Shown here: positions 22,442 through 36,400 of the stretch, piece by piece
How positions within the stretch are numbered: the first letter of the stretch is position 1
How the letters are laid out: each line of letters begins with the position of its first letter
DNA from: Membranipora membranacea
Taxonomy: Eukaryota; Bryozoa; Gymnolaemata; Cheilostomatida; Membraniporidae
DNA length: 64,000 nucleotides
Assembly (NCBI GenBank): GCA_914767715.1
Contig: OU612075.1
Span: 21,950,001 to 22,014,000 of the forward strand
Direction of reading: 5' to 3'
The notes under the pieces: model-generated
Seen by the model: the letters and a program-made list of their open reading frames with translations, nothing else
Told to the model about the DNA's origin: nothing
Database searches by the model: none
Position numbers and translations under genes: made by a program

Positions 22442-25400
22442 CTACAAACAGTAAAATAAGATATAACAACTAACAACTAGATATAACAGCTCCCTCCTTC
22501 ATACCTACAAACAGTAAAATAAGATATAACAACTAACAACTAGATATAACAGCTCCCTTCTTCATACCTACAAACAGTAACAACTAGTGCTAATATAACC
22601 TCACTGTAGCTCATTCATTCTAAAGCATGCTGAAATCGATGTCTCATTGGGGAAGGAACTCTTATTCCTAACTCCTCAAACACTTCATTCATGGTTATAT
22701 GTAACTTCTCCACACCATTTTTGAAGCTCATCCACTAAAAATATCAATTTCATGTCATGTTTTGCGGCTTACATTGAGTATTTACCTTTGTATGGGTTAC
22801 AGCTGGTTAGCATGGATACCAAAGTATCAGGCAGTAAGTTTGAGTCTGATATAAGCCTAATGTATTAATGAGTAGTAACGTTACATACCTTTACGTTTTC
22901 TGAAGTAGTTAACGAGGCAGACGGTTATAAATATAGTAGATATGATGAATATAGAGGAGAGGACTATGATAACAGCGAGAAGCCACGGAGCCATTCCTTC
23001 TTCTGGTGCTTCTACTAAACATGCAACTGTCCCTACAACAACAACAACAATAACAATAAGATATAAATATATATATAATCATCACCTTTAGAGCTGAAAG
23101 AGTTATCCTGTCTTGGGTGAAGATACTTTGACCCATAGTACTCAAGCCGCACCCTTGACCCATGCAACATGTATATACAGAAATGTTTGTTAGGCCTAAA
23201 GCAGCTATAGCATAAGTTGTAATGGCACGGACAATATTCGATGGCAGGATACTGATCACGTTTTTTCCTTCATTGGTGTATGCTCTGTAAAATTCACCAG
23301 GTTTACCCAGTTGTAGTGGTCATATTTAGTAATTTGGAGTCTTCCCTTTTGCCAACTGCATCAAACTCTTGACTTCTCACTTCTCACTATCGATAATGTG
23401 AATAATTGGTTATATACAGTAGTGTTGCCGCTGACCACTTCAACCGGGTACACCCTCATATTTGGAATTTGCAATTTTCTTCATTCTAAAGAGACTGGTT
23501 TTTTTCCTACATCAAATTTGTCTCACGCTATCACTTTATGAGCAATCTTACAACAAGGCTGCTTTGTGTCTTGTTCTTGTGGGGTTATAGAGTAGTTTTG
23601 TCGCTCAACACCTTCTGAAATGATGCGATAAAATATTGTGTTAAAACAAGGAGTTAGATAAAAGGAGACACAACAAAAATAGCCTCAAGTCTCTTTCATC
23701 ATTAATTGTAGTGTGCCACAGTATCTCCCCATCATAAATTCTAATGTGGAAAATACCCCTTTGTTAAAACCATACATATAGTCGTGTTCTCTGCTAACCA
23801 TATTAAACTCTTAACATTACACTTATCGAACCGATTTTGAGAAAAATTGCGGATATGCTGCCGCTGACATATTAACTTCATTTTACTCAATACACTTAGA
23901 CCCTTATTATTGAATTCAGCACGTTTTTTTACCCTAGCAACACCTTTTTTTAAAACTCTTACTTATTTAGAGCGAATTCGAGAAAAAATGAGTCTGACCT
24001 GCTGCCAAGGTCAAATTCAAATTATCCAAAAAAGGTTCAATTATCAATCACAAATACTTATCTTGTTTACATGATCCATATTGCATTCAGATCAGCTTTT
24101 TGTTTTATAAATGTCCCCGTTGAGGATAAATTAATCAGAGAAAGTATTAAATTTACCGGAACTGGTGTCACATGTCTGTCCAGCTCCGCATACATTGACA
24201 TTAGCGGGACATCCGCTACACCCCGATGTTATCTCATCTCCTCCTGTTACTGTGATCTCAAACTTGTCTGTCTGTGCGTCAGACATGGGCAGACGATCAC
24301 TGTTTAGCATCACATCCCTCATACAACCTGCAGACATAAACATCACAGTATAAATTATCCATATGATTTGATGTTGATGTCTCATCACAGGAACAGATAA
24401 TAGAAAAAGATATCCGGCCGGTTAATATATGAGACTGGAAATAAACTTTTTAAAAAATTGTGTATTGCAACTTAATCCACCTAAGACGCTATCTAACAAC
24501 TTTAAATTCACATAAAAATATACTGGAGTTTTAGCTTGCGAAGTACAGGTAGATAATTTACACACCTTCATATCCGTCAGCGATGACTATAGATGTAACT
24601 GTCTCCAGGTCAGTGAAGTCAGCTCCAGATATATACCCTGACTTAGTCTCTACTGAATCTACAGTAAGTATTATCTCATTCTGCGTAACGTAAAGCTCAA
24701 CGTCATGCCAATCTCCGTCTGAGATGTTCACGCTGCTGGCTATCTCACCATATCGTACAAATCCATTCACAATCTGTAACAATAGTATCAGATAGCACAT
24801 GATGGTAAGATGTGTGTGTTATGTGTCAACAACCTGAATAACGTGTGATTTATTACCATAGATTTATTACCTAAGATCAGGTCGTCAAAGGGAACGGACT
24901 CGTTTTATCGTGTTTTAGTCCGCATCATGAATGCAAACCTGTTTTAACTCTCTGGTCGCTGTTTTATTTTTTTCCCTCCTCTGCTCTTCCACAATCTCAC
25001 GTATTTTATTATAACAATCTGCTTTAGTGTATATATTTTTACACTTTTTACACTACTTTATGGACAGTTTACACCCAGAACAAAAATCATAGTGTTTTTT
25101 GAATACTCATGACAAATATATGAAATCAATCAATCAATAAACATATAAACATATTCAAAAAATATTTGTTACAGTATTAAGAAAATTGTATATGGAATGT
25201 TAATGTTGATGTATAGGTTGATGTATATGTTGATGTATATGTTGATGAATATGTTGATGTATATGTTGATGTATATGAAAGTACATACCTGTAGTTTGGT
25301 GGTGCTCATATCCGGCTCTGTTCTCATCACTACAGAGTCTTGTCCCGTCCTCACTCCCACACTCAGCCTACTGCTCACACTACGGAGTTGTCTCCTCTGT

Positions 25401-28400
25401 CGAGCCTGACTCCACGCAGTCAGTAACTTATCTCGTCTGTAACTCTCCCTATACTTATATATGAGTGAGGTGTCCGCGCCGATAGCCACATCCTTATTTA
25501 TTAAAGCTGCCAATGTAAATACGCAACACCATTATAGATGAAACGAATAATAATGATATAATATCAGATGTGATATGTTATCGATTGCCGTCTGCCTGAC
25601 TACTGACTGAAGAAATCTTTTTTACTAAACTGAGAAGATATCAGATTCAGCTGGAAATTATTAAACATTACATTGGAATCTTTATTTTTTCTGAATAGTT
25701 TTCATTGAATTCTTACCCTGATCACAATGAACATGTGATTTAAATCCTTCACATGTACAGCTGGCTGAGAACCAGTCCAGATGGCAATGAGCCGTGCCTC
25801 CACACATAGCACACATTCCTGATATATTCTCTGATCCCAGTCTAGGGCAGGTGTCCTTGACATTACGTTGTGACACGGTGTCACTTAGCTGAATTACTCC
25901 ACTATCAACTTGTAGATCGCCGACACAGCCAATAAATGTAGCAGATATCACAGAAGCAGCATACGGCTGGAGTATACTGATATCATCAAGTCCTGTAAGC
26001 AAGCATGAGATGTATAAGGTGTTAGAGAAGTAGGGTTTGGCTTTATTTACTTGCAGTCTTAACAATAGAACATTCCAAGTAGCTTCATTAACATTTTTTG
26101 ACCTATAAACACTGTATCATCAATAAATAACAGAAGTAAAAGATGTATGTAAAATGTATAAAAATTGTATAAAAATAGTATCCTTGTACAGGTAGTACAC
26201 ACTGAGTTTACAGAAACATCTGTGGATAAAAGTATGAACCTTCAAGTCTTAATAAAACAACACATACCAGCTATACTCAGCTTCTTTCCATCAGTGTTAA
26301 TGCGATTATCTCCTCCTTGCAGGGTCAGTGTAGAGTAACAATCTGACTGCTGGTTACACGGCCGAGTGCATATAGAGGGCGCTTCACAATATACAACCTC
26401 TAGAGTGGCTCTGTTAGAATTACGCGTTGCGTGTATTCTAAACCAGCTAGCTGTGGATACAGTCTGTAACAAAGAGTGTAAACATCAGAGGCTGTGTACT
26501 TTGGTTTATTGACATGACATTTAGACATGACAGAAACAGACCTGATGTAGTGAACTGACATGGATGTGCTATGATCATCCCTCAATGATCCATGGAGAAG
26601 GTCCTGAACAGTTAATTACACAATAAATGGCTGATGCTGTATTATACTACTGACCTTAGTGACTGTGAGTCCCTTATCTCTGTTGTCTGAGGTAGTGAAG
26701 CTGAACACCACATTACCACCTCGGATCTCAAGAGCCAGGAACTCATCACCGAGTCCAGGCTGGAACAGCAGCAGTGCTTGAGTCTCAGAAGTAGCTAAAG
26801 TCAGCCTTATATCATTCTGTACAGGGTCCAGAGGAGGCAGCTCCAGATAGGAGCTCTCCTCAAATCCGTAACTAGAGTGCTCACAGAGATCTCCATAGAA
26901 TCCATAACCACAAGAGCAAGTATAACCTCCAGATAGTATGTCTAAAGTATATCAGATGTGTCAGCAATGATGTGAATAACTTATTTAAACTATATCGCTA
27001 TGATAACCAATTAGACCAGAGAGTCTGCTCAAAGATGATAGAGAGTCACTCAGCACTGCTTCCACCATGATTATTATAATATTTCTGTGTTAGTGTGAAG
27101 AGGGCTTACCATTACATGTAGCTCCATTCTGACAGGGATTTCTGTTCTGACATCTGATCGCCTCCTCACACATATCTCCTCTGAAGTGTTCGGTACATAG
27201 ACATTGATATCCACCATCCTCATTCTTACACCTGTATGTCATACAAAGTCTAGTCTATGACACATTCTCATGATACACTGTTTTCTAAGCATAGGGCAAC
27301 AAAATTGAACGAGACAAGAATATTAAAAGCTGAGTGAGTGATATCTTATTTGAATTACCTCGCGAGGGTTATGAAAAACTTACGTTCCACCGTTGAAACA
27401 GACGGAGTCTCCACTGGCACACTCATCCACGTCCTGTTCACAAAGCCCGCCTGTCCACTCCGTAGTGCACTCACACTCAAAGCCTGTCTCACCGATACGG
27501 ATGCACTTAGCGTTATGCTGACACGGGGCGCTCATACATGCACCGGCCTCCTCCTCACAGTTATCTCCCATATACTCTTGTATACAGTTACAGACTGGTG
27601 ACAGGTGTGCAGAGTAGTATGTAAGTGTGAGTGAGTCTGATGAGGTGTAGTCGATCTGATCGCTGATGGACACCTGAGAGAGACACTCTCCCCTACCTGA
27701 GCAGCTCGATGAGTTACACACATTACGGGCGGCTGTAGTGATTGTAAGGCCGGCCTGTCTCTGTACCGATGCCTTGTTGTTAGCTATAAGCGAGCGTAGT
27801 GAAGGTGAGTATGTACCGTCACTCTTCTCTAGTACCAGGTACAGATCGAGGTACTCTCCTGACTCCTGTAAGGAGAGGAGTCTCGCCTGCTGACCACTCG
27901 CTGCTACGCTCGTGATTGCCTGCAGCAGCTCGTTATAAGCTGATCTAACAAACTCCTCCGCTGAGATTCCGCTGACACGAGTTACTAGAGCGGCGTCCAG
28001 TGTAGCGTTAGTGTAAGGTTTGACCTTGACACTGACTGAGGACTGCACAAATGGGTGTACACCATCACTGCCCTGTACCTGCATAGCTGTGTCTGATGTG
28101 AGATCATCAGCCTGTAGCAGACAGCTCGAATCTGAATAAACAACAAAAAACAAGATAAGGTATAGAGGGAAAGATGAGAAGACGAGGCATGAAAAATGTG
28201 AGAGTAGCTTTTTAAAATGTGAAAAGTTCATCTTGAAAGTCACACATTTGAAATATAACAATCATAGGTTCAATGATTATGGCTTACTTGGTATGGAGAA
28301 GTGAGTGTGTGTGGGGAGTGAGCAGGTGTAGTTACCGACAGCGTCTCTATCTAATGGCTCCACAGATCCTATAACTCCATCTACAGGTCTGTTATAGCTC

Positions 28401-30446
28401 TGTACGATTATAGTAAGGGTTCTCGGGGTGGAGGGTTGGTCGTTACTGTCCCTAACCCTCACTCTGACTTGAAGCTGAGAGGATAGACCTCCGCTATCAG
28501 TCACACTGACAGTGAGTGTATACTCCTTCAGAGTCTCGTAGTCTATGTTATTATTCTTAGTGAACACTGTACCTGTGTTCTCGTCTATGTAGAACTGAGA
28601 CGATAATAGAGAGTAACGGAACGGTCCCTGCAGGCAGAACAAAACAATATGTTACATAATATCATAACAAAATAAGAGAGTTACCGGCATCAATTACTCA
28701 AGTACATGTCAATATAGTTATGAAGCTGCAAAACTAAAATTCATTGTATATTACTGTCTCAGAACATGAGAATACCTGGTTGGGAGCGACGTCATCATCA
28801 AATGTCTTCGAGTTAAGGTTAAGATGAGCTACAGGAGTGTTAGCCCGAGAATGCTCCTCTATTTCACCTTCAGGAACAGCAGGTACAAAGTATGGTGATT
28901 TATCATTGACATCCGATACCTGCACATAGACTACAGCTTGTCCAGTGAGGGGAGGGGTACCCTGGTCTATTGCCTGAACTACCAGAGCGTATAGATCTTG
29001 TGTTTCTCTGTCCAGTGATCCTGTAATATTAGTGAGAATAATCAGTTAGAATAAACAATTAGCTATACTAAGTCTTATCTAATCCATTTATTATAAAATA
29101 TGGTTACGACTTACAGGCAATCTCCTTAGATAAATAACCTCATTCTTACGATACAAGCTCTCACAGGACTACCCAAATATCTAATGTTATGACTGAAAGA
29201 GAACTGACACATAAGAAGTGACGATACATATACAGATGAAGCTTAGCAGTAGTAGTTTACCTGTAGTGGTGATTCCACCTGTCTGACTATCTATACGGAA
29301 CTTTCCAAAGTTCTGCTGGAGAGCGTAAGTGAAAAGCCTATTCCCCTGCTGCTGATCTATATCAGTGGCGTATACACGAGTAACAAACACCCCTGATGCT
29401 TTGTTCTCCTCTACAGTTGCGTTATATTGTGAAGAGTTGAACTTAGGGCTGTCGTTAGCATCATCAAGATTTACACTTATAGTGATTGTATCTGTGTCGT
29501 TACCTACAAAAAGATGATTATGTGGAGCTAGAAGCATAGTTACCTAAATATGCGGGGCTACAACTATTTAAACATTTTGGTTGTCAAATATACATCATTG
29601 ATGGAGTAAAAGGTAGTGAAAAAAACCGTGTTTTTGCTACTGCTTCTTGTTTCTTTCACAGGCCCTTTGGTGGATGTAGTGTACATACCTCTGACAGGAC
29701 CAGGGTTTTTGACTAGAGCTGTGAGTACAATAGTCTCAACGCTCTCTCTGTCCAGCTCCTGAGCTACAACAAGCTGTCCGGATGTGCGGCCGAGCGTGAA
29801 ACCTTGGTTATTACTGTCAGCAACAAGAAGGAACTCAAAGTCAGCGTCCGGGCCGGAGTCCTCGTCTGTAGCCAATAGCTGTCCGAGCACAAAACCAACA
29901 CTGGCAGACTCACTGACATCGTATGTTATCTCATTCTGTAGGGAGACCAGAGAGAATACATGAGTCATAGAAATATTGCAGAAGAAAAAACAGCTGAACT
30001 TTGCAATAGCACCAATCCTAAAACCCTCATCAATGCTTCGCATTACATCAGCATTAAAAACATTGAACACATTGATGTTGCCCTTATATAATGTTATCCT
30101 TCAACTCTCCATGATTGAACTGTTAGTGCATTCTCTTACCTGAAGGAATTTAGGAGCGAACTCATTGACGCCTTTAACAGCAATCTTCACTGTGACGGTC
30201 GTCTCATAGGCTGCACTGTAAGGGTTAGAAGCTTTAACTATCAGTGTATAGGAAGTTCTCGCCTCATAATCAAAAGAGACTTTGGCTGTTATCTCCCCTG
30301 AAGTAGGGTCAATATCAAAATAACTTCTTGAGCTTGTGTCACCGATGATTGCATATCTGAAAAAATTAACAACATGTTATATAAAAAAAGTTAAATATAC
30401 TAGAAGGTATTCATTAGAAGCAGGATGAAATAAAGATCTGCACTGG

Positions 30447-30480
<34 letters not shown>

Positions 30481-33400
30481 AGAGATAGGGTGTTTTAATG
30501 TTGATAATACCTATGAAATTGCAACCATCAACACAGATTGGTAGCTAGCCAAAGTTTTGATTCTGACGGCCAATCAGACTAGAGCCAGCACATTTCACAA
30601 GTGGTAGCCTACATCTACAAACACTCTTTATCAATAAAACACTTCATACAACATGACTATAAGATGAGAATGGATTTTACCTGACGGCGGCATTATTCCC
30701 GTTGTCAGCATCATGAGCAGAGACTGTAGTTATCACCACATTACTATCTGAGTTCTCTACTACACTCGCTGTGTACTCAGCCTGTGTGAATACTGGTGGG
30801 TTGTCATCAGAGTCGATAACATTAACATTGAGTACTCCGTACACCTGCTGAGGTATAAACGCCTTATCCTCGGCCTGTAAGGTCAGCTGATGCTTCCTAC
30901 TAGACTCAAAATCTGGAAAATACAAACAATCTGAGTAATGACGAATCAAAACGGTAAGCAATCTCTGACATAAGACACAATATGAGAATCGCATAGCAAA
31001 CATTCACAATGATAGATTCATAACTTATACCAGAAAAATAAACTAAACACTTACCAAGCTTCTTGGCCAATGTGATTCTCCCAGTATCTGGATTGATGGC
31101 AAATATACCAAAGTTGTTATCAGTAAATGAGTATATTATCTCAGCATTAATACCAGTGTCGGAATCTGAGGCTCTGACTGTACCAATCTCATATCCTGCT
31201 GACTCAGACTCTGATACACTGTAGTTAAGAGGTACTACAGTCACCCACTGAAATCAGAGAAAATTATTATTCTCCACAAAACAGACAGTAACAGCTATGT
31301 TTCCTCATTGTAAAAACTTGAAGTACCTTGTGACAAACTTCCAAAGTATTTGGTTACTATGAGTGATATGAGCTAACAAACACGAGTATTTACATTGAAT
31401 ATAACTCATAAATATAAAATCAACTCACCGAGGGCCTGTAGTTATTCTTAGAGGTGATGAGTAGAGTTACAGTGACGACACTACTACGAGATGGAGACCC
31501 AAGGTCCTTAGCCTCCACGTTCACAGCTCTGTACTCTCCCACCCTCACTCTATCCTCCAGTGCAGACTTAGCTGATACTGTACCATTATTACTGCTGACC
31601 TCAAACAAAGCGCTGCCGTTACCCCCGACGACGGAATACCTCACATCAGCATTCACTCCGTAATCCAGCAGATCGAGCGCAGTGACAGACAGAATCTGTG
31701 TGTCTGGTGTGATGTCTTTAGGTACAGCTAAAATAACAATAGATGTGTCATAAATCAAGTCAGCATAGCATGTCTGGTGATATTGTAATAAGATTGAGAC
31801 AGTACAGTAAAATACACAGAGCTTTTTGGGCTGACCTATCTAACAGTATTGATGACAATTTCTGACTAATGTAATCTAACTGAGATCTTACCTGAGAAAT
31901 AGTTGGCCCGAGAGAACTGAGGAGTATGATCGTTAGCGTCGAGGATGGTTATATTAACAGAGGCTACGCTTGTATAGCTGGGTATACCGTTATCTCTCGC
32001 CTCCACAAACAGAGTGTAGATATTATGTGTTCCTGTCACGTCAAACTTCATCATCTCCTTAGATCTTATCTGACCCGTCTGAGGATCAATCAGGAAGAAT
32101 GAACTTGGGCTCACCAGCTGATAACGAACCTGTAACAAATATAGTATGGTCGATATAATAAAAGTACATTACCGAGTACATGAGTACATGAGTACATGAG
32201 TACATGACCTCAGGGGGAGATCAATTCAAATCAGCAAAAAGGAAAAAGCTTTAGGAACATGATAGTTTAGTATAGTAGATAATAATTAAGAACATGGTTA
32301 GTCAGGGTTTGGAGCCCCGTAATTTATTCGCATCAAATCATGGCTTCAAGTTATTCTGCCATTTATATTTTTAAATTCACATTTATGTATCAAGTTCATG
32401 TAGATAATTAAGCTAAGTAAAGTAAATTAAAGGAAAGAGTCTTACCAGTGAGTTTGGACCAGCAGAGTCTCTATCGGTTGTATTCACAGATCCAACTATA
32501 GAACCAGCTGCCTGATTCTCAGTGAATGTGAACAAATAGTCTGAGGTTGGTAAAAACTGAGGGGCATTGTCATTAACATCCGCTATCTGCAAGTAAATCA
32601 ACAAAATATAATTGAATTGAATGATGGTTAATCCGATTTGAAAATTGTTTATGCATTTTATCTGGTTGCATTCATTAAGATGGTATTGATGTTAACACAA
32701 TCGCTCTGTATATTTTAATATGAGTGAAAATAATATAAGCATTGATACAAATTACAACTGGTTAGCGGTATACATACCGTTATAGTGACGGTGGTGGTGC
32801 CTGAGAGAGCGTTATCCTGTCCGGTGTTACCAGCTGAGATGACCACTCTGTAAGTACTCTGAGTCTCCCTGTCCAGTTTACTCGTCACCGTTACGTTACC
32901 GGTCGGTGTGACGGAGAAGTGAGAGCTCGGCTCAGCTAACGAGTAGACTATATTAGCGTTATCTCCGATATCTCCGTCTCTGGCTCTAACTGCTGACACT
33001 ACGCTGCCTACCTGGACATCCTCCTCTACCGACCATCTGTACAGAGTCTCAAACCTAGGGAACATGTCATTTATATCCGCTACATTAACTATAACTATAG
33101 TGGTGGAGTTACGTCCTCCACCATCAGTAGCTGTGATAACGACATCATACCGGGGTATGGCCTCTCTATCCAGCTGTTTGGTCAGTCTCAGAGTACCGTC
33201 TGATGACAGGAAGAATGGATTGCCGATGTTTCCTGATTTGATAGAGTAGGTGATATTACCGAATACTCCGGAGTCAGCGTCTGTGGCCTTGACCTTGACG
33301 AGAGGGATAGAGCCGAATATACTCTGCTGCTCTACTATAGATGTGTTATACAGAGCTTGCTCAAACTCCGGACTGTGATCATTCTCATCCTGTATACTGA

Positions 33401-36400
33401 TCTGGATATTCTTATAAGCTTTACCACCGCTAGCTGAGTCCATAGCCTCAATCCATAAGTCATAGGAGCTGGTCATCGAGTAATCCAGCCTCTTATCCAG
33501 TATCACCTGTCCATTAGGCTGAATACGGAAGGTATTAGCCACGTTTCCTCCTGTGATACTGTATATAACCTGAGCACCGTTGGATGTGACAGTGGCTGTG
33601 ACAGTTGTGACGACAGATGAGACACTGTATCCCTCAGTGAGTTGTAGAGATGAGGGGGACGCCTGGTATACTGGTATGGCTGAGTTGGGTAGAGACTGTA
33701 GTGTGATGTTAAGCTGAGCTGTAGATGATAGACCTCCTCCATCAGACGCTCTCACAGCTAGAGAGAGAGATGATGTACCCGACAGTCTCTCAGCTGCTAG
33801 TATAACTCCTACAAAATATTCATACATCGCGGTCAGTCATACACCATGATACAATATGATAATGATATCTATAAACACCAATCTGATGATACTAACAATG
33901 ATAACAATACTTGGAGTTAGATTCTTTACCAAGTGCTGATGTTAAGCTTAAATAACTAGTTGATATAGGCGTGGTTCTAACGGTGCAACAGATTTATCAG
34001 TTATTATTAAAGATTCTGCATTAGACAGCTCACTCTTACCAGTATTTGTATCCAGATTGAACTTAGCAGCGTTTAGTCCTTGTAGTGTATAAGTAACAGT
34101 ACCATTAGTACCAAGATCATCATCAAGTGCAGAGGTACCAAACACAAACTCGCCGGAGGTCGTGGGGTCACGTAGAGATAGGTCAAACTTTGCCTGCTTG
34201 AATGTGGGACTGTTGTCATTGATGTCCTTCACAATGATCTGTAAATATGTTATACACAGGTTGATGTAATAACGTAGTAAAGTAGTAATAACAAGTGATG
34301 GCAAATTGTCAGATTTTGGCGAGACGGGACCGAGACAGCAACAAAATTCGAGACGAGACCAGGACATATATTGATGCCTATAAAAATGAAAATGCCACTT
34401 TTTTGGTGTTTTTAGTGGCAAAACCGTAACAAAAACAGTGTTTATAATGAAAAAGTCTCGACATGTATCAAGAGTGTGCGTCTCGCCGAGACAGTGTCCC
34501 GTGGGGACAAGTCACACGAGATCGAAACTTTGCCATCACTAGTAATAACGCACCCATTTACAGCGACTGGCATGCTTTGAGCTTGTTGTCGGTAAGCATG
34601 AAATTGCAATTTGCAGATATCAAAAATTATCAAACTTAGCCGTACGTAAAAAAAATGGACACTTCAGACAACAGAAGTTTGTGTTATGGCCAAAACACAC
34701 TTAGAGGTTGCAATCTCAGAGGTTGGCACAACGTATCCATTGTTAACATATATGCTGACAGTAGCCTCAGCAGATCCTCAGAGGTTTGATCAGTGTTTTG
34801 TTGCAACATCAGAGTGCAGAGCGGTTTGCATTACGTCACATTACTAACATATAAGCCTCAGCTGATCCTCAGAGGATTGATGTGTATAAAAAAACTCATT
34901 GAGGATCCGCTGAGGTTGCAACCTCTCAAGTGTGTTTAGACCATTAGTGTTCACTGAGGCACCATCAAGCTTTTAAAGTATAAGTGAAATGATGGCTAGA
35001 AAACAGTAATGATAAAACTTGAACAACCCCATTAGAAATGAAAAAGTAAAAGGCAAGCATACCTCAACATTAGCCTCAGAACTCCTGGATATATCACCCA
35101 GATCATAAGCTACAACTGTCAGGTCATATTTATCTGAGACCTCACGATCCAAAACCTCTGAGTTTGTGATCCAACCTATAATATAAATCTCAATATACAG
35201 CCTCAACACAGATACAGGTCACATCAGATCATACACTATCCTAACACTGCACATTTGACAGCCATAAAATTGAATACAAAAATTGAATGAAATTACTTTC
35301 AAGGAACTGACACTACAAAAATTGAAATGAATTTCATGCAATTCAAAAATTAAAACAAAAAGGTTGGAAAAGCATACAAACAGAAACATGTCTCCAAACA
35401 TATTAGGCTAACCTAGCACTGTATATTTGATAGTCATTACAAACAAGAATATAAAAATTGCATGACATAACCTTCAAGAAGAAGAAGCAGAATGAAGAAG
35501 ACGAATGTAATTAATTACATAAAATTTGAAAAGTAGAACACAGTAGGACAGATCGGTGAGCAGACTTACCAGACACAGAGTCTATATTAAAGTAGTCGGC
35601 AGCGGTGTTATTAACCAGACTGTATCTAACTTCAGCATTGCTGCCGATATCAAGATCTGACGCCGTCACTCTGATGACCTGCTGACCTTTACTGCCTTCC
35701 TCTATAAGACTAGTAGAGTAGATCGGCAGATCAAACTGTGGTGAGTGATCATTTATATCGTTAACTATCACGTGTACTATAGCTTCTCCTGTGAGCGCAG
35801 TGGAGCCTGTAAAATATTGTATAGCATACAAATATAGCAAAAGCTAAACAAAATCCATCTTAAAATGGCTGCAAGCTCCAAGGTATATTTATATATCATA
35901 AAAATATATACAAAACCCAACTAGCTATCATCAAAATGGCTACAAACTACATGTATTTTTATATGATTACAGCATAGCAACTTTGAGAGTACGAAAAAAA
36001 AACATACTAACCAGAGACGAGGTTTTGAGCGATAACTTTGAGCTCTAGTTGATTGGTAGTCTCTCTATCCACAGCTCGGTTAGCTTGTAGAACTCCAGTA
36101 TTGGGGTTTATAGAGAAGATAGACCTGAGATTGACAGAGTCGTCGTCTAGTGAGAATATCAGCTGATAAGTGGTCTGATTATACAGAGCTGAGTCTGCAT
36201 CAAACGCCTCCACCTATAATTATCAGGTACAAATATCAATATTAAGTAGAGCCATGTAATATTTCATCTCAGGTACAATGCTGAGAAATTATTGCTCCAA
36301 ACAATTTTATTAAGCTTTATATAAATAAAATTTATTATTGTTATCATTATAATTATGTCAAGATTTCCAAATGATTGAACAAATATCCTGTCAGAATGAT

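Noticed and set aside
26541-26605. Possible additional FAT4 exon DLLHGSLRDDHSTS
   Set aside because: It would enter in phase 0 but leave in phase 2, while the next exon (26463) needs phase 0. Laminin G reads well without it.
32165-32205. GAGTACAT tandem repeats as a CRISPR-like array
   Set aside because: A head-to-tail 8-nt microsatellite without spacers, in a eukaryotic intron.
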